DNA of 64,000 nucleotides, from NCBI GenBank assembly GCA_002344065.1, contig DDTK01000001.1:66621-130620 (forward strand). Reading direction: 5' to 3'. Both the position numbers and the translations under genes were made by a program. Positions 1 to 7,269 of this stretch are shown in pieces (position 1 is the first letter of the stretch; the number at the start of each line of letters is the position of its first letter). The notes under the pieces were generated by a model. It had not been told where the DNA came from. It ran no database searches and saw only the letters and a list, made by a program, of their open reading frames with translations. Origin of the DNA: Flammeovirgaceae bacterium UBA2366 (lineage in GTDB: Bacteria; Bacteroidota; Bacteroidia; Cytophagales; Cyclobacteriaceae).

Positions 1-947
1 TTTGTACCGGTAAGCACATTGCCTGATACCACCCGCACATGGTCTTGCTTCAGGTTATTAGCCAGGAATTTTTTCACTGAAGCACCAGTATAGGTTGCGT
101 AATACTGTGGCTCTTTAACTTCAGAACCCGCAACCGCTACTACCTTTGAGGCATCATAAATACCATTCAGAAAAAGTTTTCCGATTTGAATTACACCGTA
201 TGGTGAAATCGTCCATACAACATCGCCTTTATTGATGGGATCAAGATGATGAATCTGAACGCCCACACAACCAGACGGATGCGGACCGGAAAATTTGTTT
301 AACTCGGCACCCTTTACTTGCGAGAATACCGGGGAAATTTCACGCTCTGAATGAACATTAACATGAACAGGGCCAGACGTGAATTTTTTCAGTATATCTA
401 CCCCAGCCTGAAAGTAGTGCTCCTGACCTTTGTATAATATGTTATAATCCGGTGCCAGTGGACTTGAATCGAAACCTGAAATAAAAATCGACTTTGGTTT
501 TTCATTCGGATCGGCCACGATACCAAAGGGACGCTGAACAATATTTACCCAAACACCACTTTTCAATAATTGCTCAAGAGCCTTTTCGCGTTTCAGATTA
601 ACAATATCCGATACAGAGTACTTGTCAAATTGAACATACTCAACTGTTTTGTCGGCCAGAATTCTAACCTCCAGCAACTTACGCTTTTCACCACGCCTCA
701 CTTCAACAACTTCACCACTTACCGGAGCGGTAAACACGATGTTCTCGTGTTTCTTATCATGAAAAAGAACGGAACCCGCTTTAACCGAATCGCCCTCTTT
801 TACCACCACTTTCGGCATATAGATGCCATGAAAATCAGTAGGTTTTATGGCGAATGTTTCAGGTTGTTCAATAGTAGCTACTTTCGGTGTGGCTTTACCA
901 GCAAGATTAATGTCGAAGCCCTTCTTTAACCGGATGAATTTGCCCAT
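1..947 (-). CDS. nqrA: Na+-translocating NADH:ubiquinone reductase subunit A (partial, C-terminus off window)
   Basis: The N-terminal 315 residues are present. The start reads MGKFIRLKKGFDINLAGKA, which is the conserved opening of NqrA. The visible end (RVVSGNVLTGT) also fits the family. NqrA is the peripheral cytoplasmic subunit of the six-subunit Na+-pumping NADH:quinone oxidoreductase. The family is about 450 residues, so roughly the last third lies beyond the window, and nqrB would be expected further left. The ATG is 32 bases downstream of a -7 box. Identification rests on the N-terminal motif and is firm. Confidence 0.93.
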   Translation of the reverse strand, partial: MGKFIRLKKGFDINLAGKATPKVATIEQPETFAIKPTDFHGIYMPKVVVKEGDSVKAGSVLFHDKKHENIVFTAPVSGEVVEVRRGEKRKLLEVRILADKTVEYVQFDKYSVSDIVNLKREKALEQLLKSGVWVNIVQRPFGIVADPNEKPKSIFISGFDSSPLAPDYNILYKGQEHYFQAGVDILKKFTSGPVHVNVHSEREISPVFSQVKGAELNKFSGPHPSGCVGVQIHHLDPINKGDVVWTISPYGVIQIGKLFLNGIYDASKVVAVAGSEVKEPQYYATYTGASVKKFLANNLKQDHVRVVSGNVLTGT

Positions 948-978
948 GAGTACGGGTTAATTTTTGTTTGATCGGGGG

Positions 979-986
979 CAAAATTA
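979..986 (-). promoter_or_regulatory. Bacteroidota-type -7 box for nqrA
   Basis: The minus strand reads TAATTTTG, a perfect match to the TAnnTTTG -7 element of Bacteroidota sigma-70. It predicts transcription starting about 7 bases downstream and a short leader before the nqrA ATG. A T-rich stretch lies where the -33 element would be, without a clean TTTG. Confidence 0.55.
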
Positions 987-1076
987 GTGATTAATCTGAC
1001 ATTAAAAAGGCTTTTTGATGCCAGTCGGTGCACAGAATTTCACCCTGCAAGTAACAACATTTTCGGGCTGAAAATG

Positions 1077-1772
1077 TTAGCCTTTTGAGCTTCCCAGCAT
1101 CCTGGAAATCGCCATTCGGATTACCTGGTCAACCTGCTCATCAATAGTTATATGGGTGGTGTCTATAACCACGGCATCATCGGCTTGCCGCAGCGGACTT
1201 TCAGCACGTGTAGTATCGATAAGGTCTCGTTTTTTGATATTCTCAATAACATCGTCAAGGTCAATCAGCCTGTCTTGCTCAAGCCATTCGCGCTGTCTGC
1301 GAAAAGCCCGCACCAGCATATCGGCTGTCATGAATAATTTTAGTTCGGCTTGCGGAAAAACTACGGTGCCAATATCACGGCCATCCATTACAATGCCCTT
1401 ATCCTTACCGAGTTTGCGTTGCTGGGCAACCATGGCTTCACGAACTGCCTTTATGGTGCTAACCGGACTTACCTGTTCGGATACCCGCATCTGACGGATT
1501 TCCTGTTCAACACTAAGTCCGTTTAGGAAGGTTTCAGTAACTTTTTTTGTATTAACCTTGAACGAAATATTGATTTGTTGCAGCGCCCTGTCTACTTCTT
1601 TTGGATTAGTTAACGCTACGTGGTGATCCAGAAAATAAAGCGTTACCGCGCGGTACATGGCACCCGAATCAATGTAGCGGTACCCAAGAATTTTCGCGAC
1701 TTCTTTGGCCGTTGTGCTTTTTCCACAGGCCGAGTAGCCATCAATGGCGATAACTATTTTATTCAACTTCAT
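1077..1772 (-). CDS. cmk: cytidylate kinase
   Basis: Cytidylate kinase phosphorylates CMP and dCMP using ATP, feeding CTP/dCTP synthesis in the cytoplasm. The N-terminal P-loop GYSACGKSTTAKEVA, the YIDSGAMYRAVTLY motif and the MDGRDIGTVVFP motif are diagnostic. The length, 231 residues from the chosen ATG, is usual. A TTG two codons earlier is possible, but the ATG overlaps the stop of the upstream small gene as TGATG, which suggests translational coupling and decides the start. The C-terminus ends close to the nqrA upstream region. Confidence 0.95.
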   Translation of the reverse strand: MKLNKIVIAIDGYSACGKSTTAKEVAKILGYRYIDSGAMYRAVTLYFLDHHVALTNPKEVDRALQQINISFKVNTKKVTETFLNGLSVEQEIRQMRVSEQVSPVSTIKAVREAMVAQQRKLGKDKGIVMDGRDIGTVVFPQAELKLFMTADMLVRAFRRQREWLEQDRLIDLDDVIENIKKRDLIDTTRAESPLRQADDAVVIDTTHITIDEQVDQVIRMAISRMLGSSKG

Positions 1773-1915
1773 CAGCAATCTTTTTGCGGACAGGGAATAG
1801 GTTTACCGGGCTTGAGCCTTTTATGTTTTTTGTTTGATGCACAATCGGTAAAGATGATTACCAACAATACCAATAATATTGGAAAAATTCGCTTGAAAGA
1901 AAGGATGCTTTTCAT
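1772..1915 (-). CDS. small predicted lipoprotein, 47 aa
   Basis: The predicted peptide starts MKSILSFKRIFPILLVLLVI, continues with a hydrophobic stretch to a Cys at residue 25 (FTDC), and ends in a basic, proline- and cysteine-containing tail (GKPIPCPQKDC). This fits a tiny lipoprotein or single-pass membrane peptide. Its TGA overlaps the cmk ATG (TGATG), so the two are probably cotranslated. The lipobox is not canonical. Small proteins with a similar Lys/Pro/Cys-rich tail are common in Bacteroidota, but I know of no function. Confidence 0.6.
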   Translation of the reverse strand: MKSILSFKRIFPILLVLLVIIFTDCASNKKHKRLKPGKPIPCPQKDC

Positions 1916-1956
1916 GCCGGCAAGTTAGGATGAAACCGGAACTTTGAAAAGTCAGT

Positions 1957-2646
1957 TCAACCCTTAGTCTTGTCCTGATAACTCATTTTAAAACCAATCT
2001 TCTGACCTCCGCCCAGATCGGGGGTGTGTTCAATTTTCTGATGGAGCGTAATAAACCTGACTTGCGGATAAGGCGGAGCCATCAGATCATTTTCAATGGC
2101 AATAGCCACGGCAAGTTTTACCAGTGCATTAAGATTTTCAGTCTGAAGCGGCCCGTCTGAAACTTTATTAAAGAGAAATGACAGCCTTCCTTCACCCTCA
2201 ACAAAAAAACGGTTTTCATGATTTACCATTAATCGGGCAAGCAAGTAACCCGGATCATTTATGCGATTAAACTTAAGTGAATCGGACATGAAATTGTAAA
2301 TCATGATTTGTCCATAATACCGGTTAAACTCATTTTGCTGCGTGTATGAATCTTTCATTACAAAATGTTCTGCATCGAACGTAACCACGTTCGTATGCAG
2401 CACAAAAATGAGCAGGTCGCCCGCCACTTTAACGTGAAACTCATGATCACCCACCTGTTTAAAATATACGGTGACATCATCATCTCCCGGATGAGCCTTT
2501 TTACTTAGCTCATTAACAATCCGTTCCGATTCATTGGCCAGGATTTTAAAAGCCGCCAACAAATGCTTATAGGTTTTTTGCTTAGCGGTGGACTTACTCT
2601 CCAACAACCGCGTAATATATTCGATGTGATCCTGATCGTTTTCCAT
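1957..2646 (-). CDS. conserved hypothetical protein, 229 aa
   Basis: No signal peptide or membrane segment is visible. The start was chosen at MENDQDHIEYITRLLES because the 15 residues before it (MGSVFSLFCIPQHVI) look like read-through of upstream DNA. The N-terminal part is helical and charged. The middle alternates beta-like segments (VTVYFKQVGDHEFHVKVAGDLLIFVLHTN) with a section on NRYYGQIMIYNFMSDSLKFNR, and ends GGGQKIGFKMSYQDKTKG. I do not recognise a named domain. Codon use matches its neighbours, and it is most likely a Cytophagales cytoplasmic protein. Confidence 0.75.
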   Translation of the reverse strand: MENDQDHIEYITRLLESKSTAKQKTYKHLLAAFKILANESERIVNELSKKAHPGDDDVTVYFKQVGDHEFHVKVAGDLLIFVLHTNVVTFDAEHFVMKDSYTQQNEFNRYYGQIMIYNFMSDSLKFNRINDPGYLLARLMVNHENRFFVEGEGRLSFLFNKVSDGPLQTENLNALVKLAVAIAIENDLMAPPYPQVRFITLHQKIEHTPDLGGGQKIGFKMSYQDKTKG

Positions 2647-2779
2647 GATAACGTGTTGAGGTATGCAAAATAATGAAAATACTGAACCCATTATCTTTAA
2701 ATTAAAAGAACGCCAGTGCCTTATTTTGCGTTACAGCAATATCCGTTTTAACTTGACAATTCGTTAATACTAAAGAACT

Positions 2780-3055
2780 ATGGCAGAAGAGACAAAAAAT
2801 GGTAAAGCCGAAAACCTTTTTAAAAATTTTGGTAAAAAGGTGGATAAGTTTTTGGAAGAACTTGATGAGGCCGGTGGAAAACTCAATAAAGAGTTTGAAG
2901 GCAAGTATGAAGAGTTAAAGCAAGCCGCTGAAAAACTAAAAAAGGAAGCAGAAAATAAAGAGCGCTGGAAAGAAGTAGAAGCCAGCCTGAAAAAGGCCGG
3001 CAAAGAATTGGAGAATGCTTTGAAAGCTGCATTTAAGAAGAAGCAGGATAAGTAA
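2780..3055 (+). CDS. small Lys/Glu-rich coiled-coil protein, 91 aa
   Basis: The protein is almost entirely amphipathic helix rich in K, E and A, for example KLNKEFEGKYEELKQAAEKL. It has no signal peptide and no cysteine. It resembles the small helical stress-type or histone-like proteins common in Bacteroidota, but I cannot name a family. The last 24 bases of its coding sequence before the final codons recur with one mismatch about 2.4 kb downstream (see the remnant entry), so this locus has been duplicated or interrupted. Confidence 0.7.
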   Translation: MAEETKNGKAENLFKNFGKKVDKFLEELDEAGGKLNKEFEGKYEELKQAAEKLKKEAENKERWKEVEASLKKAGKELENALKAAFKKKQDK

Positions 3056-3068
3056 TTGGGTTGGTCTC

Positions 3069-3129
3069 TTTAACCGCTAAGACGCGAAGAAACCGCGGAA
3101 GTTTTGCGCCTCTCCGTCATTGCGGTAAA
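3069..3129. repeat. imperfect intergenic palindrome (TTTAACCGC / GCGGTAAA arms)
   Basis: The arms TTTAACCGC and GCGGTAAA bracket a region of further short complementary words (CGCGAAGA, TTTTGCG). The type, an 'accgctaagacgcgaag' element just past a stop codon, recalls degenerate transcript-end palindromes of Bacteroidota. It may serve as a bidirectional terminator between convergent genes. Similar architecture recurs near 34.1 kb and 61.2 kb. Confidence 0.5.
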
Positions 3130-3221
3130 AGATTTACGGCCGTGCGCAATATGCGGTGCAACATAACCGGGAAATGATCCCAAGCCAAGAATTGCGCGGA
3201 TTAAATTTTTTAATGGTTGTA

Positions 3222-3749
3222 TCACTTATCGTAATCGCTCATGGGTTTAGCGCCTTGAAACATTTCCTGTGTAACGGGTGTGCCACCATAGTTTGCTGCG
3301 TCATAGTCCACCAGCACTTTCCATACTTCATCTTCTTTGCGAAGCACAACCTGAAAATACCCGTAGTACGTTTGCTTTTCAAGTTTCTCGTTGGTCATCT
3401 CGTACTTATAAAAACCGTCTTCAAAGGCACTGATCTTTGTTGCTATTCTGCTCAGGAATCTGAATTCCATAGTGCGGGTTAGCTTTCTTTCGGCAATGCG
3501 TTGGTACGTTGCCTGGGCCTGCCTGTAAAATTCGTCCTTACCGCGTATCGTATTTCTGTCGTACGAGATCTGAACAACATCCGCAGACATAACCGAAATA
3601 AACTTATCAGCTTGGTTGGCATTCATGGCCTCCAGTTGAACCCGCCAAACCTGGTCGTTGATTTCGCGCTGCAAATTTTGCGAAAAACAGGGGCCCGAGG
3701 GCATAACCGTAATGAAAAGAATAGCATTAAGGGCCTTGGTTATAGTCAT
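3222..3749 (-). CDS. secreted NTF2/SnoaL-like (DUF4440-type) protein
   Basis: An N-terminal signal peptide (about residues 1-23, ending near CFSQ) is followed by a single alpha+beta cone domain. The pattern INDQVWRVQLEAMNANQADKF, then IRGKDEFYRQ, then VEDEVWKVLVDY-like strands is typical of DUF4440 and SnoaL-like ketosteroid-isomerase folds. Such exported proteins usually bind small ligands or have no known activity. 175 residues is normal. It stands alone, with long intergenic stretches on both sides. Confidence 0.6.
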   Translation of the reverse strand: MTITKALNAILFITVMPSGPCFSQNLQREINDQVWRVQLEAMNANQADKFISVMSADVVQISYDRNTIRGKDEFYRQAQATYQRIAERKLTRTMEFRFLSRIATKISAFEDGFYKYEMTNEKLEKQTYYGYFQVVLRKEDEVWKVLVDYDAANYGGTPVTQEMFQGAKPMSDYDK

Positions 3750-3870
3750 GTTGCTTGTGGTGGATTGTGGTTACTAAACGGACATAAGACATAAAACGTT
3801 TTGTCCAATTTTCAACAACCACGCATATGCGGTTGGCATTCTAACCGCGGAATACTTTGCACCTTCCGCC

Positions 3871-3888
3871 CCTGCCTGCGCAGGCAGG
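3871..3888. repeat. perfect 18-bp palindrome CCTGCCTGCGCAGGCAGG
   Basis: This GC-rich perfect palindrome lies in an otherwise gene-free stretch between two minus-strand genes. A related copy (CCTGCCTG..CAGACAGG) occurs upstream of the DUF486 gene near 37.4 kb, so this is a dispersed repeat and not chance. Nothing else stands out in the roughly 285-base gap. Confidence 0.6.
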
Positions 3889-4034
3889 TTTGGATACCGA
3901 GTATGCCGATAAGCCGCCTTAAGGCGTGGTAGGAAATGACGTAGGTGTTGGTTGAGGCCATACTATTTTTGGTTATGCAGTTTCATGTAAGCCAAGAAAG
4001 CCTCACATTTCCAAAATCTCGAAATCAACAAATT

Positions 4035-4685
4035 TTAATGAGGCTCAATCTTTACTATGCCATTAGGCTGGGCATAGACAACCTTTCCACTTTCATAAAG
4101 CTGGTTGGCGATTTCCAACGCTTCAAAACCCGTTTTCACTTCTTTTACCCTAAAATATTGTGTAGCATATTTTGCTTCAACCAATTCCAGGTTCTTGGAC
4201 TTCGCATAATTGATAAAATCAGCTTCGGAAATAACGTCCTCTATATTCTTTGTAAGCACTTCACTTAACAGGATGAAATAGGAATTCGGGTCATTGGCAG
4301 AATAGTAAAATACGGGCGTAGCCGAGAAAATATCCTGATCATCATTCAATACGCTCAGGTAATCATTAATAACGGCACAATCCGTCACGCTTTCGTTTAT
4401 TCTCACACTAACCTGTTTGTAGTTACTTGCCAACACATTCTTATCCAAAAAGGTGTATTTGCTCAACATCAACTCGGCTGCTTCTTTTGTTACTTCATCT
4501 TGCGCAAACACAATAAATATTTCAGATAGCGATTGCTTGAAGTAAACCTTTGAGTTACCGGTGGTGTAATAGAAATATTCACTGCTGCATAATCTCACCT
4601 TAGTCACCGCTTCGTCCCTCTCGCACGAAGCCAATAATGCAAGCACTGTGAATAGCCCTACCGGAAGTTGAATGAGTCTTTTCAT
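4035..4685 (-). CDS. lipoprotein resembling an isolated subtilase-type propeptide domain
   Basis: From the ATG at MKRLIQLPVGLF the protein has a lipoprotein signal with lipobox LALLASC. The C-terminal part (GFEALEIANQLYESGKVVYAQPNGIVKI) is the pattern seen in N-terminal prodomains of Bacteroidota S8 (subtilisin-like) peptidases, where it is followed by the catalytic domain. Here no protease follows: the protein ends 8 residues later at 216 aa. It could act as a stand-alone inhibitor or chaperone of a subtilase, or be the remnant of one. The family guess is mine and moderate. Confidence 0.55.
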   Translation of the reverse strand: MKRLIQLPVGLFTVLALLASCERDEAVTKVRLCSSEYFYYTTGNSKVYFKQSLSEIFIVFAQDEVTKEAAELMLSKYTFLDKNVLASNYKQVSVRINESVTDCAVINDYLSVLNDDQDIFSATPVFYYSANDPNSYFILLSEVLTKNIEDVISEADFINYAKSKNLELVEAKYATQYFRVKEVKTGFEALEIANQLYESGKVVYAQPNGIVKIEPH

Positions 4686-4831
4686 AATTGCTTTCTCCTT
4701 TAGACACACCTGCTGGCCAAAAAGTAAAAATACCCACTAAAATTTGTCCTTTACGCCTCAATATCACCCGAGGGGACGTTGAGAAAACAAATTGCATATT
4801 AGTTCAAAACACCTCTGTCTGCAACCTCGCA

Positions 4832-4888
4832 GAGTCCTCTTTGAGAGACTCAAAACATCAACGTTCTCTAGCGAGTGACACTGGTTGG
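4832..4888. repeat. two tandem hairpin units, GTCCTCTxxGAGwGAC type
   Basis: Unit A is GAGTCCTCTTTGAGAGACTC, which folds as a stem with one bulged base. Unit B (CATCAACGTTCTCTAGCGAG, then TGAC) is a near copy of the hairpin at 5432-5462. A preceding segment, GTTGAGAAAACAAATT, also matches the DNA just before that second hairpin (GTTGAAGAAACAAATT). The pair of repeats flanks the frameshifted DUF3592-like gene. Confidence 0.7.
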
Positions 4889-4895
4889 GACAAAA

Positions 4896-5344
4896 TCAAT
4901 CTGAGTGAAAGATTTTTCCCGTAGCATATTTGAGTATGGTCGTAGGTCTCCTCAAACATAAAATAAGAAACAGAGTCAAAAAAAGTGCCGATGACAACAA
5001 CAGCCAATAGCTTAAATTGAATCCAGAGTCAGTTTGAAATTCGGCCTCCATCTTCTCTGGAAGAAAGACAATATCAACGGTGTCGCCAATTTTAGCCCGA
5101 GTTAATGGCGCATCAATAATAACAATAGCAGAATCTTTGTTGCTGTCTGGGAGCTTGATAAAATAGTCATTCCGAATCCTCCCATTCCTCTTCACTTTAA
5201 TAACCTTTCCAGGAGTAGTTATTCCATTTTTTTTAACTCCATTTTTTCCAATGTCAATAAAAAGCTAATTGCTATAAATCCTATTAACAGAATACTCGTA
5301 GCTAAAACAACACCCAAATACTTAAGATAATCATCTTTACTCAT
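4896..5344 (-). pseudogene. DUF3592-like two-TM membrane protein split by a -1 frameshift at A8
   Basis: The first frame begins MSKDDYLKYLGVVLATSILL, contains one membrane helix and stops shortly after LEKMELKKME. A one-base backward shift on the run of eight A within TTAAAAAAAATGG joins it to a second frame: NGITTPGKVIKVKRNGRIR..IGDTVDIVFLPEK..LSYWLLLSSALFLTLFLILCLRR. The joined protein of about 150 residues has two membrane helices around an extracytoplasmic beta domain, like DUF3592 proteins. Explanations are a true mutation, a sequencing error in the homopolymer, or programmed slippage at A_AAA_AAA. The second half starts only with GTG on its own. Confidence 0.6.
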
Positions 5345-5399
5345 AAATCAACTCATCTAAATTCGAATGTCTCAACCTACTCATACCATCCACAGGGTA

Positions 5400-5468
5400 C
5401 GTTGAAGAAACAAATTATATAAAGCTCAAAACATCAACGTCCTCTAGCGAGTGACGTTGATGGGGTGT
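5400..5468. repeat. second copy of the hairpin repeat with perfect 10-bp stem
   Basis: CATCAACGTC pairs perfectly with GACGTTGATG. Inside, CTC pairs with GAG around the loop TAGC, leaving one bulged T on the 3' side. The lead-in GTTGAAGAAACAAATT matches the lead-in of the first copy. The unit abuts directly the duplicated tail of the 91-aa coiled-coil gene. Confidence 0.75.
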
Positions 5469-5498
5469 AAAAAAGCTGCGTTTAAGAAGAAGCAGTAG
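5469..5498 (+). pseudogene. remnant copy of the 3' end of the small coiled-coil gene
   Basis: Bases 5472-5495 match 3023-3046, the end of the 91-aa gene, with a single mismatch in 24. The frame reads KKAAFKKKQ followed by TAG, while the parent reads KAAFKKKQDK. No start or body of the gene is present here. The remnant is joined on its left to the hairpin repeat, so this is a junction left by duplication or insertion. Confidence 0.6.
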
Positions 5499-5580
5499 AT
5501 TAGTTGTTCGTTGTTGGTTATTAGTTGTTGGTAAATACAATCGCATGATTATAAGCTAACAACTAACAACCACCAACTAA
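5499..5580. repeat. imperfect intergenic palindrome of TTAGTTGTT words
   Basis: The left arm consists of repeated GTTGTTGGTTATTAGTTG-like words. The right arm holds the complementary CTAACAACTAACAACC words. Together they can form a long interrupted hairpin just downstream of the MATE gene (minus strand), where a terminator is expected. Confidence 0.5.
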
Positions 5581-5590
5581 AACGACCACG

Positions 5591-6994
5591 CTAAATCTTC
5601 ACCGTCTTCCACTTACCCCTTCTGAAAATAAGTATGCCCACAACCGCCAGTGCCGACTCGGCTACAACAATAGCCACATACACACCTTTCGGGCCCATGT
5701 TAAGTATTATTGCCAACACATACGCCAGCGGAATCTGAAACATCCAGAAGGCAAAGAAATTTAAGATGGTAGGCGTGCGTGTATCGCCTGCACCATTAAA
5801 TGATTGCGCCACCACCATGCCGTAAGCATAAAAGATGTACCCGATGGCCACAATCTGCAAGCATTGTGTGGCATTGGCCAGCACCACGGACTCGGTGGTA
5901 AATAATTCAACAATGGGTTTGGCGAGCGTCATAAACGTTACCGTAATAAACGCCATAAACAACATGTTGAAAAATCCGGTGCGCCACACCGATTGCTCTG
6001 CACGCTCGGGTTGTCCGGCTCCCAGGTTTTGTCCTACTAATGTTGCCGCTGCATTGGCCATACCCCATGCCGGTAAAATGGCAAATACAATCACCCGTAT
6101 GGCTATGGTATACCCAGCCAATGCCTCACTACCAAAGGTTGAAACAATACGCACCAGAAAAATCCAGCTTGCAGATGCAATAATGAACTGGCCTGTTCCG
6201 CCTGCCGAAACTTTTATCAGTCGCCCGATCAAACCAAAATCAATGGGAAGATTCTGACGGTGGATTTTAATCAGTCCCTTGCCATACACTAAGTGCGAAA
6301 CCTGGTACGCTACACCAATGCCTCGTCCGATAGTGGTGGCAATAGCTGCACCTTCAACACCAAAGGCTGGTATTGGGCCGAAACCGAAAATAAAAATCGG
6401 ATCGAGAATAATATTCAACGCATTGGATAGGATCAGCACGCGCATGGCCAGAGAAGCATCACCGGCACCGCGAAAGATGGCGTTGATCAAAAAGATCAGC
6501 ATAACGGTTATGTTGCCACCCAACATCCAACGGGTATACCCCGAGCCCGATGCGATAACCGATTCGGATGCACCCATAAGGGCTAGAATATTTTCAGAGA
6601 AAAATAATCCAACGATGCTGATGGCGATAGAGATTCCAATAGCCAGGTAAATGGCTTGCACACCGGCTTTTGCTGCCGCAGGAATATCACCCTCACCCAC
6701 CCTACGGGCCACCATGGCAGTTGCGCCCATACTCAACCCAATGGCGAGTGAGTATACCAACGTAAGCACCGATTCAGTAAGGCTTACGGTGGCCAGGGCA
6801 TCAACACCCAGGCGGCTCACGTAAAAAGCATCCACTACGGCAAAGAGCGATTCCATCGACATCTCCAGAATCATCGGAATCGACAACATAAAGATGGCCT
6901 TGTCAATACTGCCGGAAGTATAGCTCTGCTCCTCACCTTTGAGTGCCTGCTTGAATAAACGAAATATGGAAACTGCTTTTGTAAAAAAAGACAT
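5591..6994 (-). CDS. MATE family multidrug / toxin efflux transporter
   Basis: The 467-residue length and about twelve hydrophobic segments in two similar halves match the MATE (NorM/DinF) family. These inner-membrane antiporters exchange drugs or metabolites for Na+ or H+. The opening IDKAIFMLSIPMILEMSMESLFAVVDAFYVSRLG is the typical first-half motif, and the second half repeats it around GMANAAATLVGQNLGAGQPERAEQSVWRTGF. The gene stands alone on the minus strand. Its substrate cannot be told from sequence. Confidence 0.9.
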   Translation of the reverse strand: MSFFTKAVSIFRLFKQALKGEEQSYTSGSIDKAIFMLSIPMILEMSMESLFAVVDAFYVSRLGVDALATVSLTESVLTLVYSLAIGLSMGATAMVARRVGEGDIPAAAKAGVQAIYLAIGISIAISIVGLFFSENILALMGASESVIASGSGYTRWMLGGNITVMLIFLINAIFRGAGDASLAMRVLILSNALNIILDPIFIFGFGPIPAFGVEGAAIATTIGRGIGVAYQVSHLVYGKGLIKIHRQNLPIDFGLIGRLIKVSAGGTGQFIIASASWIFLVRIVSTFGSEALAGYTIAIRVIVFAILPAWGMANAAATLVGQNLGAGQPERAEQSVWRTGFFNMLFMAFITVTFMTLAKPIVELFTTESVVLANATQCLQIVAIGYIFYAYGMVVAQSFNGAGDTRTPTILNFFAFWMFQIPLAYVLAIILNMGPKGVYVAIVVAESALAVVGILIFRRGKWKTVKI

Positions 6995-7035
6995 ACCTAT
7001 GAAGTTAAAGAATGATAAATAAGGAACACAAAAAA

Positions 7036-7056
7036 GATTTGGTGCGAAACCAAATC
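7036..7056. other. small perfect hairpin GATTTGGT-gcgaa-ACCAAATC
   Basis: An 8-bp perfect stem with a GCGAA loop lies in the 275-base gap between the divergent MATE and serpin genes, about 40 bases before the MATE start on its leader side. Its role is unknown. I see no other strong structure in this gap and no clean TAnnTTTG box. Confidence 0.45.
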
Positions 7057-7269
7057 AAATCCAGTGACAACTCCTGACAGGATGCTGTACGGATTTTAGA
7101 AGGTGGACTTAATGAGCTTCATGGGCAAAAATGGTTGCGGCTTGTAAGGCCGATGGCAAAGATCACGAAAAAGCGGAGAAAAGGTTGCTGTATCGGTATT
7201 AATTTTTCCAACTTTTATAGCCGACACCGGGTCTATTAATGTGCATGGATACCTAAACGCACAATTCCG

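Noticed and set aside
2647..2691. Longer N-terminus for the 229-aa hypothetical protein
   Set aside because: The extra 15 residues look like translated intergenic DNA and the internal ATG begins a soluble, charged N-terminus.
3056..3221. tRNA or small RNA gene in the palindromic gap
   Set aside because: No cloverleaf pairing or TTCRANY T-loop could be found; only imperfect palindrome arms.
4774..5468. Integron cassette with true attC sites
   Set aside because: The stems are too short, consensus GTTRRRY / RYYYAAC boxes are not met, and no integrase is present; kept only as an analogy.
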